Source of the DNA: Bradyrhizobium sp. WBAH42
GTDB lineage: Bacteria; Pseudomonadota; Alphaproteobacteria; Rhizobiales; Xanthobacteraceae
Length of the DNA: 64,000 nucleotides
Reading direction: 5' to 3'
Assembly (NCBI RefSeq): GCF_024585265.1
Contig: NZ_CP036533.1
Location: forward strand, 2,985,001-3,049,000
This document shows positions 18,218 through 28,360 of this stretch, piece after piece. The notes under the pieces were generated by a model that did no database searches, was not told where the DNA came from, and worked only from the letters and a program-made list of their open reading frames with translations. Both the position numbers and the translations under genes were made by a program. The stretch's first letter is position 1; each line of letters opens with the position of its first letter.

Positions 18218-18469
18218 TTACCAGGTGCAGCTGCCGCTCTTGAGCGCGGCGTCCTTCGCCGCGAGGGCGTCGAGGAAGGTCGGCACGCTGGCGCTGGCGC
18301 GGTGATAGCCGGCCGGCCACGGCGTGGTCGGGATGCTCTCGTCCCAGATCTGGCAGAAGCCGGTGTCCTGCCAACGGATCAGATGATAGCTGGCTTCGGC
18401 CGGGCTCGCGGCGACGAACGCAGTGACGGCAAGACCGGCGGCAGCGCACAGCATGGAAATACGACGCAT
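18218..18469 (-). CDS. Small exported protein, 83 residues (paralogue of 18710-18970)
   Basis: The protein has a signal peptide (residues 1-27, ending AEA), then a mature domain with RWQDTGFCQIWDES and a C-terminal GSCTW. The two Cys probably pair in the periplasm. The motif R-W-x-x-T-G-x-C-Q-x-W is shared with the next gene, indicating paralogy. The ATG at 18469 follows AGGAGCTG. Function unknown. Confidence 0.72.
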   Translation of the reverse strand: MRRISMLCAAAGLAVTAFVAASPAEASYHLIRWQDTGFCQIWDESIPTTPWPAGYHRASASVPTFLDALAAKDAALKSGSCTW

Positions 18470-18650
18470 GATCAGCTCCTCAAATGAATGATGTGATGCG
18501 CCTCCCGACAATGACGGGGAGGGGTGGTGCGGGACGCTGTGGCATGCGCCCCGGACAAGATGTGAGTAGTTCCACCGGCCGCCGAGGTTCAAACAATGTG
18601 CGCTGGACCTGCGCAATTTCGGCCGGGGAAACGCTTCAGGCCAGCGCAAA

Positions 18651-18686
18651 GAAAAAGGGCGGATCGCCCGCGCGACCCGCCCTTCG
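18651..18686 (-). terminator. Terminator of the small gene at 18710
   Basis: An 8-bp stem AAGGGCGG / CCGCCCTT is followed on the minus strand by TTTTTCTTT. It is positioned just downstream of the 18710-18970 gene. Confidence 0.75.
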
Positions 18687-18709
18687 AATGCGATCTCTTG
18701 CCGGAGAGC

Positions 18710-18970
18710 TCAGAGCGTGCACTTCCGCTCGGTGCGCATCTTGATCTGCAGGTCGGAGGCCTGCTGGAAGGTCGGGAGCGGCTTGCTGACGACCTTGTAG
18801 GTCGAGACCCCGAACTGGAACGGCTTGTACTGCAGGTCCTCGTTCCAGACCTGGCAGATGCCGGTGTTGTCCCAGCGGATCACGTAATAGCCGACCTTCG
18901 CTGAGGCCGGCACGGCGAACACGGAAGAGGCGATGCCGGCAACGGCACAAAGCGCGAGAAGGCGACGCAT
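18710..18970 (-). CDS. Small exported protein, 86 residues (paralogue of 18218-18469)
   Basis: The protein has a signal peptide (residues 1-24, ending ASA) and a mature domain beginning KVGYYVIRWDNTGICQVWNE, with a late Cys near the end (RKCTL). The motif and Cys spacing match the neighbouring 83-residue protein, so this is a tandem duplicate, although each copy has its own terminator. The ATG at 18970 follows CAAGGAGA. The role is unknown. Confidence 0.74.
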   Translation of the reverse strand: MRRLLALCAVAGIASSVFAVPASAKVGYYVIRWDNTGICQVWNEDLQYKPFQFGVSTYKVVSKPLPTFQQASDLQIKMRTERKCTL

Positions 18971-19127
18971 GAAGTATCTCCTTGTGGGACATGGGACCGA
19001 AAAAATTCGTGCGGTAAAAGCAGGCCCTTTGCAAGCCGGCGAGCCGCCATTCACGGACATGTCAGCCGTGCCTCGAGCATTTGGTTTGGCAGCGTGCCCG
19101 ATGGGCCACACGCAGCTTAATCCGCTC

Positions 19128-19511
19128 CTACTTGGCCAATGAGGCGACCGCCTCGATCTCGATCAGCATCTTCGGATCGGGCAGCGCGTGCACCACGCAT
19201 GTGGTGCGCGCCGGGTACGGCGGCGGGCCGAAGGCGCCGGCATAGAGCGCGTTCATCGCGGCAACGTCCGAGGCGCGGGTCAGGAGCACGTTGACCTTGA
19301 CGAGATCGTGCATGCCGGCGCCGGCCTCGCCCAGCACGCGCTTGATGTTGACGACGACATTGGCGAACTGCGCCTCGAAGCTATCGGGTAGCGCGCCTGA
19401 TACATCGAAGCCGGGAATGCCGGAGACGAACAGGAGATCGCCAACGCGCGTCGCAAAGGACAGCGGCGGCGCCTTGACGTGCGGCGGGGGCGCGAAATGC
19501 TGGATCGACAT
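19128..19511 (-). CDS. RidA family protein (YjgF/YER057c/UK114)
   Basis: This 127-residue protein has the RidA fold: LSFATRVGDLLFVSGIPGFD at the N-terminal half, then VLGEAGAGMHDLVKVNVLLT, and the ligand-site Arg in YPARTTCVV followed by IEIEAVA. RidA members hydrolyse reactive enamines and imines made by PLP enzymes. This divergent member may have another substrate, so ridA is not assigned. Monocistronic. Confidence 0.88.
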   Translation of the reverse strand: MSIQHFAPPPHVKAPPLSFATRVGDLLFVSGIPGFDVSGALPDSFEAQFANVVVNIKRVLGEAGAGMHDLVKVNVLLTRASDVAAMNALYAGAFGPPPYPARTTCVVHALPDPKMLIEIEAVASLAK

Positions 19512-19732
19512 GGGATCACCTCAGGACGGGGGCGGACGCATGAGCGTAGCGGCAAGACGTGGGCTGCTCAAAACAAAAATGCGAAAACAACCCCATGCAC
19601 AGTAGGGATGGTGCGGAGAACATTGGGTTTTTACGAAATTCGGGATTGCGGAAGTATCCGCTTGCTCCGTCGGGCAAAACAGGGGCAGTATGGCACGATG
19701 GAAGTTGGTCCTCGCCGTGACCCCAAACTGCG

Positions 19733-19838
19733 CTGTCATGCCCCGGCTTGACCGGGGCATCCAGTACGCCGCGGCTTCTCGGCTCAATCACAACGGTCTC
19801 GGCGTACTGGATCGCCCGGTTGAACCGGGCGATGACAG
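19733..19838. repeat. Palindromic intergenic repeat, family 3
   Basis: The ends are CTGTCATGCCCCGG and CGGGCGATGACAG, with inner arms ATCCAGTACGCCG and GGCGTACTGGAT. The same family occurs at 28209-28311. The remaining ~220 bases of this gap on its left (19512-19732) hold nothing I can assign. Confidence 0.85.
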
Positions 19839-19961
19839 TTGAGTGCGTTGCCGCAGACCGCGTCCCTCGTCCACCCATCATGTTGCCGCCCCGATCGATC
19901 AGGTACATTCGCTCCGCCTGATTCGAATCCTCCCCTAAAAAGACAGCCCCCGGAGACCTTC

Positions 19962-20396
19962 ATGAAGCTCGCATCCACCTTCCGCGCCGCGTGCGTCGCC
20001 ATCGTCGCCCTGGCCGGCCTCTCGACGACCGCGCGCGCCGACAGCGGCTTCGTGACGCTGACGATCTACAAGGCCGGCTGGATCATCGGCGGCTCCGGCG
20101 GCTCCGGCGTGCTGAACTTCCGCGGCCGCTCTTACGGGCTCTCCACCGGCGGCATCGACTACGGCCTGGTGTTCGGGGGATCCAAGACCGTGCTGCGCGG
20201 CCGCGTCTCCAACATCAACCGCCCTTCGGACGTTGCCGGCGTCTACGGCGCCGCCGGCGCGGGCCTTGCGGTCGGCGCCGGCGCCCGCGCCATCGTGCTG
20301 ACCAACCAAAAAGGCGCGGTGCTGGAGCTGACCGGCACGCAGGTCGGCCTGATGGCGAATGCAGATCTCAGCGGCCTTGCGATCACGATGCGGTAA
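19962..20396 (+). CDS. Exported protein, possibly EipA/DUF1134-like
   Basis: This 144-residue protein has a signal peptide (residues 1-25, ending ARA). The mature part is a Gly-rich all-beta domain (FVTLTIYKAGWIIGGSGGSG, LNFRGRSYGLSTGGIDYGLV, GVYGAAGAGLAVGAGARA). The pattern recalls the EipA/DUF1134 envelope-integrity family of Alphaproteobacteria, but it is shorter and I hold that link as tentative. The ATG at 19962 follows CCGGAGA. It acts in the periplasm or at the outer membrane. Confidence 0.65.
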   Translation: MKLASTFRAACVAIVALAGLSTTARADSGFVTLTIYKAGWIIGGSGGSGVLNFRGRSYGLSTGGIDYGLVFGGSKTVLRGRVSNINRPSDVAGVYGAAGAGLAVGAGARAIVLTNQKGAVLELTGTQVGLMANADLSGLAITMR

Positions 20397-20407
20397 AGCG
20401 AGGTGCC

Positions 20408-20543
20408 GTAGGGTGGGTTAGCCCTGCGGATGCGCGAAGCGAATCCGCGGGGCGTAACCCACCTCTTCGGCGTCTCCGGAGACGACGGTGGTGGGTTACG
20501 CTTCGGACAGCGCTTCGCGCCGCCCGAAGCTAACCCACCCTAC
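20408..20543. repeat. Palindromic intergenic repeat, family 5
   Basis: The ends are GTAGGGTGGGTTAGC and GCTAACCCACCCTAC, with inner GTAACCCACC / GGTGGGTTAC. The last bases (CTA at 20540-20542) form the TAG stop of the convergent GST gene. Related copies are at 21313-21459 and 23034-23121. Confidence 0.88.
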
Positions 20544-21235
20544 GATTTTTCGACCATCGCATGCATCCGCTCGCAATGCGCGACGAGGTTTGCGTGCGCA
20601 TCGACGAAGGCCTTTAGCGGCGTCGGGATCGGAAAGAAATAGATGTTGGCGATGAAGCCGTAGATGCCGGCATCAACGCTCGTCGGCGCCGCGCCGTGCA
20701 CGAAGCCTTGCGCCGGCACGATCTCCGCCAGCACCTGCAAGTCCGCGAGCCCCCGGGCATAGGCCTGCTCGGGCGTGTAGCGGCCGATGCCCTGGAAGTG
20801 ATAGCGCTGCGCGTTGTAGGCCTTGGCTTTCTCGAAGCCATCAGCGTCGATCTGCGGATGCTGCGCGATGAAGGCGTCGCGGAACGCCGGATAGAAGCGC
20901 TCGTCCTTCCAGCGCGAAAAGGACATCACCCAGTAGAGATCGTCGAGCATGCGCGTCACGAAATGGTTGGTGCGGCGCTGCTCCGGCGACAAGCCGGCAT
21001 CGATCGTCAGGCGATATTTCGCGGTCGCATGCGCGATGATGGTCTCGCTGTCGCCGATGATCTCGCCGTCGTCGACGACGTAAGGCAGCTGCCCGCGCGG
21101 CGCTGCGGAGGCATCGAAGACGTGCTCATGTACGAACGGCACGCCCGCGAGCCTGAGGAAGGCGTAAACCTTGAGGCCGTAGCCGTTGTTGTCGGCGACG
21201 CCGAAGAGTTGCGGATAGGAGTAGAGGGTCAGCAT
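20540..21235 (-). CDS. Glutathione S-transferase family protein (metaxin/Fax-like)
   Basis: This 231-residue protein has a thioredoxin-fold N-terminal domain (LTLYSYPQLFG..., QLPYVVDDGEIIGDSETIIA, residues 1-75) and an all-helical C-terminal domain, as in the failed-axon-connection/metaxin-like GST subgroup. It may use glutathione but lacks a clear catalytic Ser or Cys. The ATG at 21235 is preferred over an upstream in-frame start. Its stop codon lies inside the intergenic repeat. A second GST-fold gene lies next to it on the same strand. Confidence 0.8.
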   Translation of the reverse strand: MLTLYSYPQLFGVADNNGYGLKVYAFLRLAGVPFVHEHVFDASAAPRGQLPYVVDDGEIIGDSETIIAHATAKYRLTIDAGLSPEQRRTNHFVTRMLDDLYWVMSFSRWKDERFYPAFRDAFIAQHPQIDADGFEKAKAYNAQRYHFQGIGRYTPEQAYARGLADLQVLAEIVPAQGFVHGAAPTSVDAGIYGFIANIYFFPIPTPLKAFVDAHANLVAHCERMHAMVEKS

Positions 21236-21312
21236 GGCGGGCTCCTCTGGGGTGGAGGCTAGAATGCAGGAGGGTCGCGGCCGGCGCAACGGTTGGGCCT
21301 GGCACAGCTCTC

Positions 21313-21459
21313 GTAGGGTGGGTTAGCCGCTCACGAGCGCAGTCGTTCAACGCGAAGGTGCAAGGCGTAACCCACCACCTTCGTATCCGCCGAAACAGAA
21401 GCGGTGGGTTACGCCGCACGGCCCGCGCTTCGCGCAGCCGCGCGTCTAACCCACCCTAC
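21313..21459. repeat. Palindromic intergenic repeat, family 5
   Basis: This copy has the same terminal arms as 20408-20543 (GTAGGGTGGGTTAGC / TAACCCACCCTAC) with a different centre. It separates the two GST-fold genes and ends just before the stop of the second. Confidence 0.88.
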
Positions 21460-21462
21460 GAA

Positions 21463-22110
21463 TTACGAACGCGATGCGGCGTTGAACACCGCCAATTGCG
21501 CGTCGAACGCCCGCCGGAACGCCGGGCGCGCCTCGCCGCGCGCGACATAGGCGGCAATGTCGGGGTATTCGTCGAGCACGCCTGACGAGTTCAACCGCCG
21601 CAGCACCGTCACCATCATGAGATCGCCGGCGCTGAAGGCGCCGTCGAGCCAGTCGGCTTTGCCGAGGCGGCGCGACAATTCGCCGAGCCGGATGCGCACG
21701 TGCTCCTGCAAGCTGGGCAGGCGCTCGGCGTACCAGCTCTTGTCGCGCTCAATCATCATCGCCATGGTGAGTTCGACGATCGGCGGCTCCACCGTGCTCA
21801 GCGCGGCGAACATCCATGCGATCGCGCGGGCGCGCGCGTTGGCATCCTTCGGCAGCAAGCCGTCATGGTGTTCGGCGATGTGGAGCACGATCGCCCCGGA
21901 CTCGAACAGCGCGAGGTCGCCATCCTCATAGGTCGGGATCTGCCCGAACGGATGCAGCGCAAGATGCGCCGGCTGCTTCATCGCGGCGAAGGAGAGGAGG
22001 CGGACGTCGTAGGGCTGGCCGACCTCTTCCAGCGCCCAGCGCACCCGCATGTCGCGCGCCTGCCCGCGGCCGCGGTCGGGCGAGTTTTCGAAGGCGGTGA
22101 TGGTGGGCAT
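21463..22110 (-). CDS. Glutathione S-transferase family protein
   Basis: This 215-residue protein has a canonical GST domain order: a thioredoxin-like domain (FENSPDRGRGQARDMRVRWA, then PFGQIPTYEDGDLALFESGA) followed by a helical C-terminal domain with the N-capping region SAGDLMMVTVLRR. The ATG at 22110 was chosen; the long upstream frame covers non-coding sequence. Likely a cytosolic detoxification enzyme. The substrate is unknown. Confidence 0.87.
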   Translation of the reverse strand: MPTITAFENSPDRGRGQARDMRVRWALEEVGQPYDVRLLSFAAMKQPAHLALHPFGQIPTYEDGDLALFESGAIVLHIAEHHDGLLPKDANARARAIAWMFAALSTVEPPIVELTMAMMIERDKSWYAERLPSLQEHVRIRLGELSRRLGKADWLDGAFSAGDLMMVTVLRRLNSSGVLDEYPDIAAYVARGEARPAFRRAFDAQLAVFNAASRS

Positions 22111-22179
22111 GGGGGGCTCCGGGTGTTGCGTGCTGTGTTCAGAGGACGAACCGGCGGTTGGGATCCCGACAACTCGGCC

Positions 22180-22232
22180 TGTGGTTATGGGTCCCGGCGC
22201 CCGTGCGCAATTGCGCACTAGGCCGGGACGAC
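22180..22232. repeat. Palindromic intergenic repeat, family 8 (short)
   Basis: The element contains GGTTATGGGTCCCGGCGC, a perfect GTGCGCAATTGCGCAC palindrome, and GCCGGGACGAC. It is related to 12296-12358 and lies between divergent genes. Confidence 0.6.
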
Positions 22233-22345
22233 ACCTGCGGGGCGGAAAAAGTGGGGCTCCCCTGTCGGAATGCCGCCCGCTCGCTCGTCCTTGGGACAGC
22301 GGCGCCCCGCCGAGCGTCCAGCCCCAGCCGAAAGGATACAAGTTC

Positions 22346-22783
22346 ATGACCTCGATCACGCCGTTTCTCTGGTTCGACAACAACGTCCCCGAGGCCGTCG
22401 CGTTCTACAAATCGGTGTTTCCCAACGCCAGGGTCGAGACCGTCAGCGACTTCATGGCGGTGTTCGAGCTGGAGGGCCAGCGCTTCCACGCGCTCAATGG
22501 CGGGCCGCAATACCGCTTCAACGAGGCGGTGTCGTTCTTCATCAGCGTCGAGACGCAAGGCGAGGTCGATTATTTCTAGAGCCGTCTCACCGCCGACGGC
22601 GGTGAGGAATCGAGGTGCGGCTGGCTCAAGGACAAATTCGGCCTGTCCTGGCAGGTCATCCCGACGGCGCTCGGCCGCTATCTCGGCGACCCCGACCGCA
22701 CCAAAGCGAACCGCGTGATGCAGGCAATGATGGGGATGCGGAAGCTCGTGATCGCGGATCTGGACAGGGCGTATGCGGGGTGA
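22346..22783 (+). pseudogene. VOC-family (PhnB/3-demethylubiquinone methyltransferase-like) protein interrupted by a nonsense codon
   Basis: The reading frame from ATG 22346 encodes MTSITPFLWFDNNVPEAVAF... and stops at TAG 22577-22579. The same frame then continues without shift to TGA 22783, giving SRLTADGGEE, CGWLKDKFGLSWQVIP and VMQAMMGMRKLVIADLD, the normal C-terminal half of this ~145-residue family. Homologues usually have Trp at the interrupted position (YFWSRL-type), so a single TGG-to-TAG change explains the break. The protein made would be 77 residues. It could be a pseudogene, a sequencing error or suppressible. Confidence 0.82.
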
Positions 22784-22798
22784 GGCGATGACGGTGCC

Positions 22799-22898
22799 GT
22801 AGGGTGGGCAAAGGCGCTCTTCGCGCCGTGCCCACGTACCGCCGGGACTCGCGAAGAATTCGTGGGCACGGCGCTGACGCGCCTTTGCCCACCCTACG
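22799..22898. repeat. Palindromic intergenic repeat, family 5 variant
   Basis: The ends are GTAGGGTGGGCAAAGGCGC and GCGCCTTTGCCCACCCTAC (nearly perfect), with inner CGTGCCCACG / CGTGGGCACG. It shares the GTAGGGTGGG edge with the other family 5 copies. Confidence 0.82.
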
Positions 22899-22969
22899 AA
22901 GCTGGATCCTCGTGGCGGGAGGCGCGAAGCGCCGTATCGAACCATGCAGGCCCGCATCTCGCCCGCGGC

Positions 22970-23011
22970 GATCCTTCGAGACGACCGCTGCGCGGTCTCC
23001 TCAGGATGAGG
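22970..23011. repeat. Palindromic intergenic repeat, family 6 (half element)
   Basis: GATCCTTCGAGACGACCGC, then GCGGTCTCCTCAGGATGAGG, with an internal GACCGC/GCGGTC stem. Full-length copies are at 36722-36849 and 39278-39411. Together with its neighbours it leaves no room for a gene in 22784-23117. Confidence 0.75.
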
Positions 23012-23033
23012 TCTGTGGGTGTGGCGCGCTCTC

Positions 23034-23121
23034 GTAGGGTGGGTTAGCCGAAGGCGTAACCCACCACGTTTGCATCGGCGGCGACAGAAGAGGTGGGTTA
23101 CGCTGCGCCAACCCACCCTAC
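23034..23121. repeat. Palindromic intergenic repeat, family 5
   Basis: GTAGGGTGGGTTAGC at the left and CCAACCCACCCTAC at the right. The CTA at 23118-23120 is the TAG stop codon of the minus-strand glycosylase gene. Confidence 0.85.
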
Positions 23122-23607
23122 GCAGCAATCCACCTAGCCAACTCCCGCCACGGCTCGATCGTCCAATGCCCCGACGCCGCCCCCGACGGCGACGGCAATA
23201 CAAATATCTCCGGCAAACTCTCATCCCGCTTCTGCCGCCCCAGCGCAATCGCAGCTGACGGCCTGCCGTAAAACAAGCTCGCGGCCTTCTTGCTCGTGAA
23301 CGCAATCGTCCGCGGCCGGTACTTTTCCATCTTCGCCCTGAACCCAGGCACGTTGATCGCCTCCGCCGCGATCTGGTGGTCCATCCCGGCGCCCGTCTTG
23401 GACAGATCGGTGAAGCCGATCCCGAGCGCGATCAGCGATGCGAACTCGCCTGGCTGATAGCGCCGCGGCGTGATCCCGGCCTCATGGATCGCGCGCCAGA
23501 AGCGGTTGCCGGGATGCGCGTAGTAGTGTCCGAGCGCGGCCGAGCGTGTCGAGGCGGCGGTGCCGACGAAGACGGTCGGGGAGGCGGTGGGGGAGCACGT
23601 CAGTCAC
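23118..23607 (-). pseudogene. mug: Mismatch-specific uracil-DNA glycosylase (Mug), frameshifted near its start
   Basis: From 23587 leftwards one open frame encodes nearly all of a Mug protein: TVFVGTAASTRSAALGHYYA, HPGNRFWRAIHEAGITP, GFTDLSKTGAG, and the C-terminal motif LPSPSGAASGHW. It has no start codon before a TGA at about 23601. The plausible start, GTG at 23607 (VTDVLP...), is in another frame. Removing one base from the five-base G run at 23589-23593 joins them as MTDVLPTASPTVFVGT. Mug removes uracil and ethenocytosine from mispairs. As written, only an internally started fragment (from 23384) could be made. Confidence 0.78.
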
Positions 23608-23610
23608 TCG

Positions 23611-23692
23611 CAGCCGTAGGCCGCATGAGCGAAGCGATTTGCGGGACGACAAAGACCCCGGATGTCGCTGCGCTCATCCGGGCTACGTTGCT
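23611..23692. repeat. Palindromic intergenic repeat, family 10
   Basis: CAGCCGTAGGCCGCATGAGCG...CCCCGGATG...CATCCGGGCTACG is a degenerate inverted repeat with a tight hairpin CCCGGATG / CATCCGGG at its right end. It fills the gap between mug and the DUF6602-type gene. Confidence 0.6.
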
Positions 23693-23699
23693 GCGCTTG

Positions 23700-24659
23700 C
23701 TAACGACGGTCTAGGAAATCAAAAATCTGGCCAAATCTATAGTTCTCTTCACGTGGTCCTTTCCCTTCTAGCCGATTCAGCATATCGAGAGTGAACTGCG
23801 AAAATCCGTTTGCGGACCAGGACAGCATAACGCAGACATCGTTGCTGCAATATGTCGGAACGTATTGCTTGCTCACCATCCAGTTGGATCTGCCGTCCGA
23901 TACAAACATCGCTCCGCCCCCGGACTCCGCGATAATGCAATTGCCTTCGTCGTTGATGTAGATGTTCAGTTTGTCGATATCTTTGGCTAGTGGCACGTCT
24001 GGCGCATTCTGTACTGAGCCGGCGCCCCCATCATTCTTAACGAACGACAACTCTCCGGACATATCCTTATTCAACCCGCAGCGGAGGATCAGGCCGCCCC
24101 AAAGTCCGAAAACCGGAGGCTCCGGTATCAAATGTCTGAGCGCTTCTCCGGTGGAGACCAACGAGTCAGGAAGTTCGATAAAGATGATTGCGGAAGAAAA
24201 TTGGACGGGAAAATGTGACGAGATGGCGTTGAGCTCGCGCAACTTTTCTAGTGCACCCGACGCGCTTTCACTTGCAAATCTCGATTTGACCTCAAGGACG
24301 GAGTGTACGTATTTTGCGGGTATCGCGCGTCGCTTACCGAGTTCAGACTGATCAGGATTGCCCTCGGTCCAGAGAATAGGCGCGTTTAGTGCGTCGAATA
24401 TGATGATGTCGTAGTGATATAGCTTGTATCCAGGTGTTTGAACGACGTCGGGTATAATATATCCTGAGGTAACCGCATATCTTGCGGGCAAGAAGCTGCT
24501 AAGCCATTCACGAATCGCGGCCTCTCCTGCGACGCCATGGGCGGTCTTTGTTGGACGAGAGGCTTCTTGTGCCTTCGATAGATCGTATTTTGCCAGAATT
24601 TGAGTTCGATTGCTTGCAAACTCTTGCCAGCCGACCATTCCATATCGTTTAGGATTCAT
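23700..24659 (-). CDS. DUF6602-type protein with a possible PD-(D/E)xK-like core; AT-richer than its neighbours
   Basis: This 319-residue protein starts at ATG 24659 after GGAGG. Residues 40-130 match the pattern of DUF6602 proteins: HGVAGEAAIREWLSSFLPAR, then SGYIIPD, YHYDIIIFD, and VHSVLEVKS. Glu46, Asp84 and Glu123-x-Lys125 have the spacing of a PD-(D/E)xK nuclease core, though activity is inference. The C-terminal ~180 residues are unrecognised. Codon use is visibly AT-richer (many Asn, Lys, Ser, Ile codons ending in A/T) than the surrounding genes, which suggests transfer. It is a single gene between repeats; a defence role is possible but unproven. Confidence 0.68.
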   Translation of the reverse strand: MNPKRYGMVGWQEFASNRTQILAKYDLSKAQEASRPTKTAHGVAGEAAIREWLSSFLPARYAVTSGYIIPDVVQTPGYKLYHYDIIIFDALNAPILWTEGNPDQSELGKRRAIPAKYVHSVLEVKSRFASESASGALEKLRELNAISSHFPVQFSSAIIFIELPDSLVSTGEALRHLIPEPPVFGLWGGLILRCGLNKDMSGELSFVKNDGGAGSVQNAPDVPLAKDIDKLNIYINDEGNCIIAESGGGAMFVSDGRSNWMVSKQYVPTYCSNDVCVMLSWSANGFSQFTLDMLNRLEGKGPREENYRFGQIFDFLDRR

Positions 24660-24675
24660 CGTGTATTGTCCTCCA

Positions 24676-24705
24676 GATGGTGCCCGGGTGAAGCCCGGGC
24701 ACGAC
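24676..24705. repeat. Short palindrome, fragment of family 7, between thiC and the DUF6602-type gene
   Basis: GTGCCCGGGTGAAGCCCGGGCAC forms a 10-bp hairpin and matches the tip of the family 7 repeat (54307-54425). It lies 13 bases after the thiC stop on the minus strand, so it could also act as its terminator. Confidence 0.55.
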
Positions 24706-24717
24706 GAGTGGAGATCC

Positions 24718-26765
<2,048 letters not shown>

Positions 26766-26787
26766 CGTGATGAGAGCGGGACCTGCA

Positions 26788-27396
26788 TCATGCCGCCTCC
26801 TTCGAACCGTCGAGCCATTGCCGCACGCGGGCGTCGGGGTCGGGGTTCTGGGTGACGTCAGACACGACCGCGATTGAGTCCGCGCCCGCCGCAAAGATCT
26901 CCGCGGCGTGCTCGAACTTGATGCCGCCGATGGCGACCAGCGGGATGGTGCCGATGCGCTGCTTCCATTCGGTGATCTTCGGAATGCCCTGCGGCTCGAA
27001 GCGCATCGATTTCAGCGTGGTGAAGAAGATCGGGCCGAGCGCGACGTAGTCCGGCTTGGCTTTGAGCGCGGTTTCAAGCTCGGCATCGTCATGGGTGGAG
27101 ATGCCGAGGGAGAGGCCGGCCTCGCGGATCGCGTTGAGGTCGGCATCCGCCAGGTCCTCCTGGCCGAGATGCAGATATTTTGCACCCGCAACGATCGCTG
27201 CGCGCCAATAATCGTTCACCACGAGCTTGGCCGGCGTGTCCTTGGTGATGGCGAGCGCGTCGCTGACGATCTGCAGCGCATCGGCGTCGTTCAGCTCTTT
27301 GGCGCGCAGCTGGATGGTGCCGACGCCGAGTTTTGTCAGGCGTTCGACCCAGGCGAGGCTGTCGACGACGGGATAGAAACGATCAGGATACGGCAT
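26788..27396 (-). CDS. thiE: Thiamine phosphate synthase ThiE
   Basis: This 202-residue TIM-barrel protein starts at ATG 27396 ([13 protein letters not shown]), overlapping the end of thiG by 14 bases. It joins HMP pyrophosphate and thiazole phosphate into thiamine phosphate. Visible family segments are [55 protein letters not shown] and [11 protein letters not shown]. The overlap implies translational coupling with thiG. A start six codons upstream in the same frame is possible. Confidence 0.93.
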   Translation of the reverse strand: MPYPDRFYPVVDSLAWVERLTKLGVGTIQLRAKELNDADALQIVSDALAITKDTPAKLVVNDYWRAAIVAGAKYLHLGQEDLADADLNAIREAGLSLGISTHDDAELETALKAKPDYVALGPIFFTTLKSMRFEPQGIPKITEWKQRIGTIPLVAIGGIKFEHAAEIFAAGADSIAVVSDVTQNPDPDARVRQWLDGSKEAA

Positions 27397-28165
27397 GCCA
27401 GAACGGGGTCCCAACGACAGGGGTGGAGGGCGAGGCGAAGTCGCGGGCGTTCATCAGCCCGGCCTCGTATGCGGTGCGGCCGGCCTCGCAGCCGAGGCGG
27501 AAGGCGTTCGCCATCGCGACGGGATCGGCGGCTTTGGCGATGGCGGTGTTGAGCAGCACGGCGTCATAGCCGAGCTCCAGCGCCTGCGCGGCGTGCGAGG
27601 GCGCACCTAAGCCCGCGTCGACCACCAGCGTGATGTCGGGCAGCCGCTCGCGCAGCAGTTTTAGCGCATCGCGGTTGGTGATGCCTTTCGCACTGCCGAT
27701 GGGAGCTGCCCACGGCATCACCACCTTGCAGCCGGCGTCGACCAGGCGGTTGGCAACCGAGAGGTCCTCGGTGCAATAGGGGAAGACTTCGAAGCCGTCC
27801 TTGATCAGGATGCCGGCGGCCTCAACTAGGCCGACGACGTCGGGCTGCAGCGTGTCGTTGTCGGCGATGACCTCGAGCTTGATCCAGGACGTGCCGAACA
27901 GCTCGCGCGCGAGCTTGGCCGTCGTCACCGCCTCGCGCACGGTGCGGCATCCCGCGGTGTTCGGCAGCACGGCGACGTCAAGCTCGCGGATCAGCTTCCA
28001 GAACGCATCGCCGGTCTTGCCGCCTGCGGATTCGCGCCGCAGCGACACCGTGACGATGTTTGACCCGGAGGCGCGGATCGCGCCTTGCATGATCGCAGGC
28101 GAGGGATAGAGCGCGCTGCCGATCAGCAGGCGGGAGGCGAAGGTTTTGCCGTAGAAGGTCACCAT
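27383..28165 (-). CDS. thiG: Thiazole synthase ThiG
   Basis: This 260-residue enzyme makes the thiazole phosphate carboxylate from deoxyxylulose 5-phosphate, dehydroglycine and ThiS thiocarboxylate. The Schiff-base lysine is Lys96 (SWIKLEVI). TVSLRR, the [15 protein letters not shown] segment and [15 protein letters not shown] are diagnostic. It lies between thiS (separated by a repeat) and thiE (overlapping). Confidence 0.96.
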   Translation of the reverse strand: MVTFYGKTFASRLLIGSALYPSPAIMQGAIRASGSNIVTVSLRRESAGGKTGDAFWKLIRELDVAVLPNTAGCRTVREAVTTAKLARELFGTSWIKLEVIADNDTLQPDVVGLVEAAGILIKDGFEVFPYCTEDLSVANRLVDAGCKVVMPWAAPIGSAKGITNRDALKLLRERLPDITLVVDAGLGAPSHAAQALELGYDAVLLNTAIAKAADPVAMANAFRLGCEAGRTAYEAGLMNARDFASPSTPVVGTPFWHAVS

Positions 28166-28208
28166 GTGGGAGGTGTCTCCTTAGTGGATGCTGTCAGCCC
28201 AGATGTAG

Positions 28209-28311
28209 CTGTCATCCCCGCGAAGGCGGGGATCCAGTACGCCGCGGCCGTGCGGCTGGAACCGCGAAGCCGCGGCGTACTGGATCGCCCGGTCGAGCCG
28301 GGCGATGACAG
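28209..28311. repeat. Palindromic intergenic repeat, family 3
   Basis: CTGTCATCCCCGCG...ATCCAGTACGCCGCGG and CCGCGGCGTACTGGATCGCCCGG...GGGCGATGACAG. It lies inside the thi operon between thiS and thiG, and is a second copy of the 19733-19838 element. Confidence 0.87.
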
Positions 28312-28360
28312 GGGAGTGTGGGGCGCGCGCGGGCGCGACAAATAGACAGCCATCATCACC

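Noticed and set aside
20408..23121. Family 5 repeats as a CRISPR array
   Set aside because: The units are long inverted repeats at irregular, gene-separated intervals, not short direct repeats with uniform spacers, and no cas genes are present.
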